DNA of 15,365 bases from JAUXLW01 sp964195005. Its GTDB lineage: Bacteria; Actinomycetota; Acidimicrobiia; Spongiisociales; SHLN01. The position numbers and the translations under genes were made by a program. Below the pieces are notes generated by a model. It did no database searches and was not told the origin of the DNA. It saw nothing but the letters and a program-made list of their open reading frames with translations. The stretch is taken from assembly GCA_964195005.1 (NCBI GenBank), contig CAXMOO010000193.1, positions 1 through 15,365 of the forward strand. The letters are read 5' to 3'. The stretch's first letter is position 1; every line of letters starts with the position of its first letter. Positions 1 to 7,240 of this stretch are shown here, in pieces.

Positions 1-552
1 TTCGACATCTACAGTCGACTGCTCAAAGAGCGCATCGTCTTCCTCGGGTCCCCCATCGATGACACCGTGTCCAACCTGGTCATGGCCCAGCTTCTTCATC
101 TCGAGAGTGAAGATCCCGACAAGGACATTGCTCTTTACATCAACTCGCCGGGTGGCGTCATCTCGTCCTTCTTTGCGATCTACGACACCATTCAGCACAT
201 CAAGCCCGACGTATCCACCTTCTGCATGGGCCAGGCGGCTTCAGCGTCGGCAGTTCTCATGGCGGCCGGTGCCCCCGGAAAGCGCTTCGCTTTGCCCCAC
301 TCCCGCATCATGCTTCACCAGCCACACGGGGGTGTTGAAGGACAGGTCACCGACATCGAGATCCAGGCCAAGGAAATCGTCCGCCTTCGCGTTGAACTGA
401 ATCAAGTGCTCGTCGACCACACCGGCCAGTCGCTGAAACGTATCGAGGACGACACTGAACGCGACTTCTGGATGACGTCCGACGAGGCTAAGGAATACGG
501 CGTGATTGACGAAGTTCTGATGCCGAGGCGGCTTGCTGCCGTCGGGGGATAG
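1..552 (+). CDS. clpP: ATP-dependent Clp protease proteolytic subunit, 3' part (start outside window)
   Basis: ClpP is the serine peptidase barrel that degrades proteins unfolded by ClpX or ClpC. The reading frame is open from base 1, so the N-terminus (pro-region and first residues) is missing and 183 residues are visible. The catalytic triad is readable: Ser81 in GQAASAS, His106 in MLHQPHGG and Asp155 in TERDFW, counted in the fragment. Their spacing of 25 and 49 residues equals that of E. coli S97/H122/D171. The oxyanion-loop NSPGG motif is also present. Actinobacteria usually carry clpP1 and clpP2 in tandem before clpX, so this is probably the second of the pair; this is inference, since the upstream gene is not in the window. 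It is followed by clpX after a 164-bp spacer. Confidence 0.96.
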   Translation, partial: FDIYSRLLKERIVFLGSPIDDTVSNLVMAQLLHLESEDPDKDIALYINSPGGVISSFFAIYDTIQHIKPDVSTFCMGQAASASAVLMAAGAPGKRFALPHSRIMLHQPHGGVEGQVTDIEIQAKEIVRLRVELNQVLVDHTGQSLKRIEDDTERDFWMTSDEAKEYGVIDEVLMPRRLAAVGG

Positions 553-585
553 ATAGTGTTCCATCACACAACATCTACCGCGTTC

Positions 586-659
586 AGGACGGCCAGGACC
601 GCCGCCGGCTGTGTCCTCGTCCTTAACGCACACCCGGTGCGCCTTCGTCCTGCGTCCTT
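586..659 (+). repeat. clpP-clpX spacer: bulged hairpin plus CGTCCT repeats
   Basis: AGGACG (586-591) and AGGAC (595-599) pair with GTCCT (613-617) and CGTCCT (618-623), leaving a bulged GCC and a 13-base loop. A small stem CGCAC/GTGCG follows (627-631 with 637-641). CGTCCT then recurs as two adjacent 7-bp units (646-652, 653-659), matching the 618-624 unit. There is no T-tract, so it is not a typical intrinsic terminator. It could be an mRNA processing or stability element between clpP and clpX, or a second family of 7-bp repeats. The function is unknown. Confidence 0.4.
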
Positions 660-716
660 GCCGGCGACGCCCCTGACTCGCCCTGAACATCGCCGACGTT
701 GTATGAAGGAGCACTA

Positions 717-1997
717 GTGGCAAAATTCAGCGACGGATCCGAGCTGCTCAAGTGCAGTTTTTGCGGTAAGTCCCAGAAGCAGGTCAAGAAGTTGATCGCC
801 GGCCCCGGGGTCTACATCTGCGATGAGTGCATCGATCTGTGTAACGAGATCATCGAGGAAGAGCTGGGCACGAGCGAAGAAGTGGCTCCGGCCGAGCTGC
901 CCAAGCCCAAGCAGATCTTCGAGTTCCTCGATGACTATGTCATCGGTCAAGACCAGGCCAAGAAGGTTCTCTCGGTCGCCGTTTACAACCACTACAAGCG
1001 GGTCAATGCCGGCCTGACCGAGACCGATGGCGTCGAGCTCCAAAAGTCCAACATTCTCATGATCGGGCCAACCGGCTGCGGCAAGACCCTGCTGGGTCAG
1101 ACTCTGGCCCGCCTTCTCGACGTTCCGTTCGCTATCGCCGATGCCACCGCCCTCACCGAGGCGGGGTACGTCGGCGAGGACGTGGAGAACATCCTTCTCA
1201 AGGTCCTCCAGGCCGCCGATTTCGACGTCAGTCGGGCTGAGACCGGGATCATCTACATAGACGAAATCGACAAAGTGGCTCGCAAAGCTGAGAACCCGTC
1301 GATCACCCGGGACGTTTCCGGAGAAGGGGTGCAACAAGCTCTGCTCAAGATCATCGAGGGGACCGTGGCGTCGGTGCCGCCCCAGGGTGGCCGCAAACAT
1401 CCCCATCAGGAGTTCATTCAGATCGACACCTCCAACATGCTTTTCATATGCGGTGGTGCTTTCGCCGGGCTCGAGCAGGTAATCGAGAGTCGAGTTGGCA
1501 AACAGGGGATCGGTTTCGCCGCCGAAATTCGGAGCCGCGACGAGGCTCGCACTGACGACATATTCGCTCAGGTGCTTCCCGAAGACCTGATGAAATTCGG
1601 GCTAATCCCCGAGTTCGTCGGTCGCCTGCCGGTAGTGGCCACTGTCGACGATCTCGATCGCGACTCGCTCATCAGCATTCTCAAAAAGCCCAAGAATGCC
1701 CTGGTGCGCCAGTACGCCAAGTTCTTTGAGATGGACGGAGCGGAGCTCGTCTTCAACGACGAAGCACTGGAAGCCATCGCCGACCAGGCTTTGTTGCGGG
1801 GAACCGGAGCCAGGGGTTTGCGGGCCATCATGGAGGAAGTGCTCCTCAACACCATGTACGACCTGCCTTCGCGCGACGATATCGGCCGGGTGCTCATCGA
1901 CGGCGATGTCGTGGCCGAGCGGGTCAACCCCACGCTGGTCCCGGTGAAGGATCTCGAAGACGACACCCCCGGCGAGCCTCGCGAACGCAGCGCGTAA
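717..1997 (+). CDS. clpX: ATP-dependent Clp protease ATP-binding subunit ClpX
   Basis: ClpX is the AAA+ hexameric unfoldase that feeds tagged or misfolded substrates into ClpP in the cytoplasm. The N-terminal zinc-binding domain has Cys13, Cys16, Cys35 and Cys38. The AAA+ core follows with Walker A GPTGCGKT (117-124), pore-loop GYVG (150-153) and Walker B with D182-E183. An RKH motif lies in GGRKHPH, and the ClpP-docking loop IGF is at 265-267. The sensor-2 motif GARGLR is near the C-terminus. I chose GTG 717 because AAGGAG (706-711) sits five bases upstream and the protein then starts MAKFSDGSELLKCSFC, as in relatives; an upstream TTG at 699 would include the ribosome site. The product is 426 residues, the normal family length. 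No missing residues were seen. Confidence 0.98.
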   Translation: MAKFSDGSELLKCSFCGKSQKQVKKLIAGPGVYICDECIDLCNEIIEEELGTSEEVAPAELPKPKQIFEFLDDYVIGQDQAKKVLSVAVYNHYKRVNAGLTETDGVELQKSNILMIGPTGCGKTLLGQTLARLLDVPFAIADATALTEAGYVGEDVENILLKVLQAADFDVSRAETGIIYIDEIDKVARKAENPSITRDVSGEGVQQALLKIIEGTVASVPPQGGRKHPHQEFIQIDTSNMLFICGGAFAGLEQVIESRVGKQGIGFAAEIRSRDEARTDDIFAQVLPEDLMKFGLIPEFVGRLPVVATVDDLDRDSLISILKKPKNALVRQYAKFFEMDGAELVFNDEALEAIADQALLRGTGARGLRAIMEEVLLNTMYDLPSRDDIGRVLIDGDVVAERVNPTLVPVKDLEDDTPGEPRERSA

Positions 1998-2001
1998 AAC
2001 G

Positions 2002-2069
2002 GCAGTCAGCTTTAAGCAGTCGGCAGTCGGCAATAAGCAAGAGCCTGCTTCCTGCCTCCTGCTTCCTGC
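2002..2069 (+). repeat. Head-to-head 7-bp repeat array downstream of clpX
   Basis: Six 7-bp units run on the plus strand from 2002 to 2043: GCAGTCA, GCTTTAA, GCAGTCG, GCAGTCG, GCAATAA, GCAAGAG. Four units then read on the minus strand: GCAGGAA (2063-2069), GCAGGAG (2056-2062), GCAGGAA (2049-2055) and GCAGGCT (2042-2048). AGTCAGC at 2004-2010 can pair with GCTGACT at 2068-2074, so the block can fold into an imperfect hairpin. It starts only four bases after the clpX stop codon. It belongs to the same family as the two arrays near 13.4 and 13.9 kb. Confidence 0.85.
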
Positions 2070-2192
2070 TGACTAGTCACTCAGCGCACCTCTACGGTAG
2101 CCCCTTTTCACCAGACGCCTACTCTAAGTGGTCGTAGATTGTTAGTACAAGGTTTGGGTGCGGGAACGACCTCGACTCTGAAGCGGGCGACA

Positions 2193-2224
2193 GAAACACT
2201 CCCCGAAACACCGGGGAGTGTTTC
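2193..2224 (+). terminator. Perfect 13-bp hairpin between clpX and valS
   Basis: GAAACACTCCCCG (2193-2205) pairs perfectly with CGGGGAGTGTTTC (2212-2224) around a six-base loop AAACAC. The right arm ends in only TTT before CGCG, so the U-tract is poor. Such strong stems without a U-run often mark transcript ends in actinobacteria. I infer that it ends or attenuates the clpP-clpX transcript, because a valS promoter appears to lie downstream. A shorter stem TTCGCG/CGCGAA (2222-2240) overlaps its right arm by three bases. Confidence 0.5.
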
Positions 2225-2241
2225 GCGTTCGGATCGCGAAG

Positions 2242-2272
2242 CTGAGAGCCGGCGGTCGCCGCTCTCTATCAT
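2242..2272 (+). promoter_or_regulatory. Candidate leaderless promoter of valS with overlapping inverted repeat
   Basis: TATCAT (2267-2272) matches the sigma-70 -10 consensus at five of six positions and ends six bases before the valS ATG, the arrangement of leaderless actinobacterial transcripts. A weak -35 (CTGAGA, 2242-2247) sits 19 bp upstream. No Shine-Dalgarno sequence precedes the ATG, which agrees with a leaderless mRNA. An inverted repeat GAGAGC/GCTCTC (2244-2249 with 2261-2266, plus inner GGC/GCC) fills the spacer and could be an operator or chance. Confidence 0.45.
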
Positions 2273-2278
2273 CACAGA

Positions 2279-4879
2279 ATGAACCCGACTTACGACCCGG
2301 CCGCGGTTGAGGCCAAGTGGTACGAGATTTGGGAGAGCTCCGGCGTCTTCGCTCCAGAGCACAACCCGGACGGCGAGCCCTTCTGCATCGTTCTACCGCC
2401 GCCCAACGTCACCGGTGTGCTGCACATGGGCCATGCGCTCGACCACACCATCCCCGACGTAATCGTGCGCCGCAAGCGGATGCAGGGATACCGCACCCTC
2501 TGGCTCCCCGGGACCGACCATGCCGGAATCGCGACCCAGAATGTCGTTGAGCGCCAATTGGAGGACGAAGGACTCGACCGTCACGATCTGGGGCGGGAGG
2601 CGTTTATTGAGAAGGTGTGGCAGTGGAAGGCCCGGTCGGGCAACACCATAAGCCAACAGATGCGCAAGCTTGGCACCTCGGTCGACTGGGGACGGGAGCG
2701 CTTCACCATGGACGAACACTCCGCCCGTGCCGTGAAGGAAGTCTTTGTACGCCTCTACGAGAAAGGACTCATCTACCGCGGTAACCGCATCATCAACTGG
2801 TGCCCCCAAGATCACACCGCGTTGTCCGACATTGAGGTCGAGTACGAAGACACCGATGGTGAGCTGGTCTACATCAACTATCCGTTCACCGACGGCTCCG
2901 GCCACGTCACGGTTGCCACCACGAGGGCTGAGACCATGTTGGGCGATACCGGGGTCGCGGTACATCCGGATGATGACCGGTACCGGGACGCTGTCGGGAA
3001 GACGGTGCTTCTTCCCTTGATGGAGCGTGAGATCCCCGTTGTGGCCGATACGACGGTGGACCCGGATTTCGGCACCGGTGCAGTGAAAGTCACTCCGGCG
3101 CACGACGCCAACGACTTTGAGATCGGGCGGCGAGCCGGTCTGGAAACGGTCAACATTTTCACCATCGAGGCCACAGTCAACGACAACGGCGGGCGCTTTG
3201 CCGGCCTTGATCGCCTCGAGGCCCGGGAGGCTGTCAAGCAAGCGTTGAGCCAAGAAGGGTTCATCGATCACATCGAGGAGCGACAGCACTCGGTTGGCCA
3301 CTGCTATCGCTGCCACACGGTGGTCGAGCCCTACCTGTCGCTGCAATGGTTCGTCAAGGTTGGCCCGCTGGTAACGCCCGCGATTGCGGCCGTGAAGGAC
3401 GGGCGCACGCGGTTCATTCCGACCCGTTGGGAGAACAGCTACTTCCAATGGATGGAGAATCTGCGCGACTGGTGCATCAGCCGGCAAATCTGGTGGGGGC
3501 ACCGGATTCCGGCCTGGTATTGCGATGACTGCGGCGAGGTGACAGTCGCCCGCGACGTGCCCACGCAATGCTCGTCGTGTAAAGGGCACAACATCCGGCA
3601 GGACGAGGATGTGCTCGATACCTGGTTCTCATCTGCGCTGTGGCCGTTCAGCACCCTGGGTTGGCCGGACGAGACCGAGGATTTGGCGACGTTCTTCCCG
3701 AACACCGTGATGGTCACAGGATTCGACATCATCTACTTTTGGGTGGCCCGGATGATGAAGATGGGCCTCGAGTTCATGGATGACGTCCCGTTCTTCGACG
3801 TCGTCATCCATGGGCTGGTGCGTGCCGGCGACGGGCGCAAGATGTCCAAATCGCTCGGCAACGCCATCGATCCGCTCGACATCATCGAGTCACACGGTGC
3901 CGATCCCTTGCGGCTGGCCGTCATCCAGGCGGCAGCCCCCGGCCAGGACGTCCCGTTTGACCTCGAGTGGGTGGAAGGCACTCGCAAGTTCGGGAACAAG
4001 ATTTGGAATGCGACCCGCTTCGTGCTTGGCCATCTGGAGAGCCACAGCGTCCCGGCCAGTGGTGGCTATCCGGAGGAGCCGGGTCCGGAGGCGGCGTGGA
4101 TATTGTCCCGGCTCGGTGAGGTGCAAGGCCGGTTCGATGAGCTGCTCGATGAGTATCGATTCAGCGACGCCTACGGCCTCTTGTACAACTTCGCCTGGTC
4201 GGAGGTCTTCGACTGGTATATCGAGCTGTCCAAGGCGGCCCTGGCCGACCCGGCCGGTGCCGATCAGACAAGGCAAACTCTCGGAGTTGTGCTGCGCGAC
4301 CTCCTCAAGCTCTTCCATCCCGCCATACCGTTTCTCACGGAGGAGTTGTGGTCGGAGTTGGTGGGGGAAGGCTTGCTGGCCGGAGCCGAGTGGCCCGAGG
4401 TGCCGGCCGTTGCCGGGTCTCCATCGATGTCGGTGTTTCAGGATCTAGTGAGCAGTGTCCGCCAGTTCCGTTCGTCCCACCAGCTGTCACCCCGCCGGCC
4501 TCTGGAAATGACCCTGGTCGATCCGGAAGGCGTTGCCAAGCAATGGTGGGACGGGCAGCTGCAATCGTTGGTCGCCGTGACGGCAACTACCGGCAATGCC
4601 CCTGAGGATGATGGATCTACGAGAGTGGTCGCCGGGCCCGTCCAGGGGTTCCTCTTGCTCGAAGGCGTCGTCGACATCGGCGCCGAGCGGGCGCGGATCC
4701 AAAAAGCCCTGGCCGCCACCCGGGCCGACCTGGCGCAAGCCGAGAAGAAGCTCGCCAACTCCGATTTCCACGACAAAGCTCCGCCGGACGTCGTCGCCAA
4801 GGAAGAGGCGAAGGCGGCCGAGGCCCGGGCCACAGTAGAAAAGCTCCAGCCGCAACTCGATGCGCTCGGTGGCAAGTGA
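2279..4879 (+). CDS. valS: Valine--tRNA ligase
   Basis: Class I aminoacyl-tRNA synthetase that charges tRNA-Val with valine in the cytoplasm. The HIGH-type motif is HMGH at 49-52, following PPPNVTG, and the KMSKS loop is intact at 521-525. The CP1 editing domain, which hydrolyses mischarged Thr-tRNA-Val, includes the TTRAET stretch at 214-219. Cysteine pairs CYRC (342-345), CDDC (415-418) and CSSC (431-434) suggest bound zinc. The C-terminus, from about residue 800, is a charged coiled-coil arm typical of ValRS. The length of 866 residues is normal. The ATG at 2279 has no ribosome site and may be leaderless. The stop codon overlaps the folC start by four bases (GTGA), implying coupled translation. 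The product assignment is secure. Confidence 0.98.
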   Translation: MNPTYDPAAVEAKWYEIWESSGVFAPEHNPDGEPFCIVLPPPNVTGVLHMGHALDHTIPDVIVRRKRMQGYRTLWLPGTDHAGIATQNVVERQLEDEGLDRHDLGREAFIEKVWQWKARSGNTISQQMRKLGTSVDWGRERFTMDEHSARAVKEVFVRLYEKGLIYRGNRIINWCPQDHTALSDIEVEYEDTDGELVYINYPFTDGSGHVTVATTRAETMLGDTGVAVHPDDDRYRDAVGKTVLLPLMEREIPVVADTTVDPDFGTGAVKVTPAHDANDFEIGRRAGLETVNIFTIEATVNDNGGRFAGLDRLEAREAVKQALSQEGFIDHIEERQHSVGHCYRCHTVVEPYLSLQWFVKVGPLVTPAIAAVKDGRTRFIPTRWENSYFQWMENLRDWCISRQIWWGHRIPAWYCDDCGEVTVARDVPTQCSSCKGHNIRQDEDVLDTWFSSALWPFSTLGWPDETEDLATFFPNTVMVTGFDIIYFWVARMMKMGLEFMDDVPFFDVVIHGLVRAGDGRKMSKSLGNAIDPLDIIESHGADPLRLAVIQAAAPGQDVPFDLEWVEGTRKFGNKIWNATRFVLGHLESHSVPASGGYPEEPGPEAAWILSRLGEVQGRFDELLDEYRFSDAYGLLYNFAWSEVFDWYIELSKAALADPAGADQTRQTLGVVLRDLLKLFHPAIPFLTEELWSELVGEGLLAGAEWPEVPAVAGSPSMSVFQDLVSSVRQFRSSHQLSPRRPLEMTLVDPEGVAKQWWDGQLQSLVAVTATTGNAPEDDGSTRVVAGPVQGFLLLEGVVDIGAERARIQKALAATRADLAQAEKKLANSDFHDKAPPDVVAKEEAKAAEARATVEKLQPQLDALGGK

Positions 4880-6180
4880 CCTACGACGAAGCTGTCGCCT
4901 ATCTAGATCAACACGCCGGCAGAGGCGTTCGGCCGGGCCTGGAACGGATAGAGGGCGTTCTCGAAGCCATGGGCAACCCGCACAGGAGCTATCCGGTGAT
5001 CCATGTCACGGGAAGCAAGGGTAAGACTTCAGTCGCGAGGATGATCACTGCCATCGCCGCTGCCCATGGCTTGTCGGTGGGCACCTACACCAGTCCCCAT
5101 CTGGAGGCCGTTGAGGAGCGCCTGGCCTACAACAACGACGTCGCTTCCCGCGAGGAATTCGCCCGGGCCATCGCCGACGCCGCCGCCTTCGACGCTTTCT
5201 TTGAAGAAGGTCCGGCCGAGGGTCGTCTCACCTATTTCGAGTTCGTCACCGCTGCCGCGTTCGCATGGTTCGCAGAACGGGCGGTTGATCTCGCCGTCGT
5301 AGAGGTGGGCCTGGGAGGTCGCTTGGATGCCACCAACGTTGTCGACTCAGCTGTGGCGGTCATTACCTCGATCGCCCTCGAGCACACCGGGTATTTGGGA
5401 GAAACGCTCGAAGCCATTGCTGGAGAAAAGGCGGCAATTCTCAAGTCGCCCGGCTCTCTGGTGACCGGCCCGCTGCCGCCGGAGGCCGCCGCAGTCGCCG
5501 CCGCCCGGGCGGGTGAGTTTGCCAGCCCCCACCTGGCCTTTGGACGAGAATTTCAAGTTGCCGACGAGACCCGTTCCGTCGGAGGGTGGCTGGTCAGCGT
5601 CGACGGAATCTATGACACGTACGAGAACTTCCAAGTTCCATTGCACGGGCGCCACCAGCTCCAGAATGTCGCCATCGCCGTGGCAGCCACCGAGGAGTTC
5701 TTCGGGAGAGCACTGGATCTGGAATCCGTCCGTAGCGGCCTGGGCGCCCTCGAGATCCCGGGGAGGCTGGAGGTGGTGAGTCGCGCCCCCGTGGTGGTTC
5801 TCGACGGCGCTCACACGCCTGAATCGATCGACGCCGGCGCCGCTGCACTCGACGAGGAATTTCCGCCCTTCCTGTGGAAGGTGGTCTTCGGCGCCTTGAG
5901 CGACAAGAACCTCGAGGGGATGATCGGTGCTCTCGATGGGGTCGTCGGCGAGCTCTTTGCCGTTTCCGCCTCCAGCGAGCGAGCCATAAGTCCCGAGGCG
6001 ATCGCCGAGGCTGCCGCTTCGGTGCTCGAGCCGGGTCAGATCCATGTGGCGGGCTCTATCGCGGAGGGCCTGGCGGCGGCTACGGAGGCCGCCGGTGCCG
6101 ACGGAGCGGTTCTGGTCACGGGATCCATGTATGTGGTCGGGGAGGCACGTAGCCTGCTGGGAGTAACGAAGAGGAGCTGA
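4876..6180 (+). CDS. folC: Folylpolyglutamate synthase / dihydrofolate synthase
   Basis: Mur-ligase-type enzyme that adds glutamate to folates (and in many bacteria to dihydropteroate), retaining them in the cell for one-carbon metabolism. The ATP-binding loop TGSKGKTS is at 45-52, followed by the SPHLEAVEERL segment. The central EVGLGGRLDATN and the ALEHTGYLG...GEKAAILK motif are both present. The C-terminal glutamate-ligase domain carries DGAH at 310-313. The length of 434 residues is typical. The GTG start overlaps the valS stop in GTGA, so re-initiation is likely and no separate ribosome site is evident. The valS-folC pairing is a known actinobacterial arrangement. Whether the enzyme is bifunctional (FolC with DHFS activity) cannot be read from this sequence alone. 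Confidence 0.95.
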   Translation: MTYDEAVAYLDQHAGRGVRPGLERIEGVLEAMGNPHRSYPVIHVTGSKGKTSVARMITAIAAAHGLSVGTYTSPHLEAVEERLAYNNDVASREEFARAIADAAAFDAFFEEGPAEGRLTYFEFVTAAAFAWFAERAVDLAVVEVGLGGRLDATNVVDSAVAVITSIALEHTGYLGETLEAIAGEKAAILKSPGSLVTGPLPPEAAAVAAARAGEFASPHLAFGREFQVADETRSVGGWLVSVDGIYDTYENFQVPLHGRHQLQNVAIAVAATEEFFGRALDLESVRSGLGALEIPGRLEVVSRAPVVVLDGAHTPESIDAGAAALDEEFPPFLWKVVFGALSDKNLEGMIGALDGVVGELFAVSASSERAISPEAIAEAAASVLEPGQIHVAGSIAEGLAAATEAAGADGAVLVTGSMYVVGEARSLLGVTKRS

Positions 6181-6183
6181 TGT

Positions 6184-6606
6184 ATGGCGCTTGAGGACAC
6201 GTTTGTGATGGTCAAGCCCGACGGGGTCCGCCGGGGGCTGGTTGGGGAAGTCGTGGGCCGGCTCGAGCGCAAGGGCCTGAAGCTGGAGCACATCCGTCGA
6301 CTCGTGATCTCTGAGGAAACTGCCCACACCCACTACGGCGAGCATGTTGACAAGCCCTTCTTTGGTGAGCTGGTGGAGTTCATCACCAGTGGGCCGGTGG
6401 TGGCAATGTGGTGGTCCGGTGAGTCGGCCGTGACGGTGGCCCGTGGCTTAATGGGGCCCACCAATCCCATCGAAGCCCCCCCGGGAACCATTCGCGGCGA
6501 TTACGGCTTAGTGATCACCGAAAACATTGTTCACGGCTCCGACTCCCCGGATAGCGCCGCGCGGGAATTGGACATCTTTTTCCACAGACAGCGAGGAGAG
6601 GAGTGA
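6184..6606 (+). CDS. ndk: Nucleoside diphosphate kinase
   Basis: Transfers the gamma-phosphate from ATP to nucleoside diphosphates through a phosphohistidine, balancing NTP and dNTP pools. The N-terminal VMVKPDGV has Lys11, and the catalytic histidine is His117 in NIVHGSDSPDSA, the family signature. GPTNPIEAPPGTIRGDYG, the nucleotide-binding stretch, is complete. The length of 140 residues is normal for the hexameric or tetrameric bacterial enzyme. GAGGAG (6171-6176), inside the end of folC, is a good ribosome site seven bases before the ATG. The gap to folC is three bases, and the stop overlaps the next gene's GTG by four bases. It is most likely co-transcribed with valS and folC. Confidence 0.98.
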   Translation: MALEDTFVMVKPDGVRRGLVGEVVGRLERKGLKLEHIRRLVISEETAHTHYGEHVDKPFFGELVEFITSGPVVAMWWSGESAVTVARGLMGPTNPIEAPPGTIRGDYGLVITENIVHGSDSPDSAARELDIFFHRQRGEE

Positions 6607-7115
6607 TCCGCCAGGCCGAAGCCACCGACGGTCCCCGGATCGCCCAGATACACATCGCGGCGTGGCAGGCGGCCTATGAGGGCCTGCTTCCCGACGACTA
6701 CCTCTCGGGTCTCGATGGCGAGCTCGAGCAGAGGTCGGCCCAATGGGAGGATTGGTTGTCGAGCCACAGTGAGCGCCGCCTGATTCTGGTTGCCGAAGAA
6801 GAGGGCGAGATAGTGGGTTTCGTGCATGCCGGACCTGCCGGGGATAAGGACATAGCCGGCAAGGAATCCGCTGAGATCTATGCCCTATACCTCGACCCGG
6901 GCTATTCCGGCCGGGGGTGGGGGTCGCGCCTCATGTCGGAGATCCACGTGCAGCTGCAGTCGGCCAGGTTCGTCGCCGGGGCGCTGTGGGTGATGACCGA
7001 CAACCAGCCTGCCCGCGAGTTTTACGAGCATCTCGGCTGGGGTGCTGACGGCTCCGAGAAGGATGAGTGCATGGGCGTGCCCATTCCGGCGGTCCGCTAT
7101 CGGATCGAGCTCTGA
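6603..7115 (+). CDS. GNAT family N-acetyltransferase
   Basis: A protein of 170 residues with the GCN5-related acetyltransferase fold. The acetyl-CoA pyrophosphate-binding motif A appears as LYLDPGYSGRGWGSRLM (about residues 97-113), containing the R-G-x-G element. Motif B, NQPAREFYEHLGW, follows near residue 140. The opening IRQAEATDGPRIAQIHIAAWQAAYEGLLP is shared by a common uncharacterised GNAT subgroup. The substrate is unknown: a small molecule, antibiotic or protein amino terminus are all possible. The GTG start is preceded by GGAGAGGAG and overlaps the ndk stop in GTGA, so translation is coupled to ndk. I do not recall this gene between ndk and mreB in Streptomyces, so it may be lineage-specific. 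Confidence 0.88.
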   Translation: MIRQAEATDGPRIAQIHIAAWQAAYEGLLPDDYLSGLDGELEQRSAQWEDWLSSHSERRLILVAEEEGEIVGFVHAGPAGDKDIAGKESAEIYALYLDPGYSGRGWGSRLMSEIHVQLQSARFVAGALWVMTDNQPAREFYEHLGWGADGSEKDECMGVPIPAVRYRIEL

Positions 7116-7207
7116 GGCATGTCGGGATCGGTGCGGTGAACCGGCACGCAACTTCGGCGAACGCAAGAGACCGCGAAAACCATATAGCGCGAAAAACGCC
7201 CCTCCGT

Positions 7208-7237
7208 TAGACTGACCCTTCGCTGACACGTAAGGGA
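7208..7237 (+). promoter_or_regulatory. Possible -10 element and ribosome site of mreB
   Basis: The 125-bp gap after the acetyltransferase is the only sizeable gap before the mre genes. TAGACT (7208-7213) fits the TAnnnT pattern and would start RNA near 7220. I see no good -35 at 16-18 bp. AAGGGA (7232-7237) is a plausible ribosome site three bases before GTG 7241. An imperfect stem GTGCGGT/ACCGGCAC lies at 7131-7147 just after the acetyltransferase and might end that transcript. Confidence 0.3.
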
Positions 7238-7240
7238 ACC

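Noticed and set aside
699..716. TTG 699 as clpX start
   Set aside because: It would place the AAGGAG ribosome site inside the coding region; GTG 717 has correct spacing and family-like N-terminus.
2076..2278. T-box riboswitch for valS
   Set aside because: No convincing AGGGTGGTACCGCGG-type T-box sequence or specifier loop was seen, and a promoter-like element lies right at the start codon.
2393..3589. 398-codon minus-strand frame opposite valS
   Set aside because: Antisense shadow of valS caused by GC-rich codon use; no family motif.
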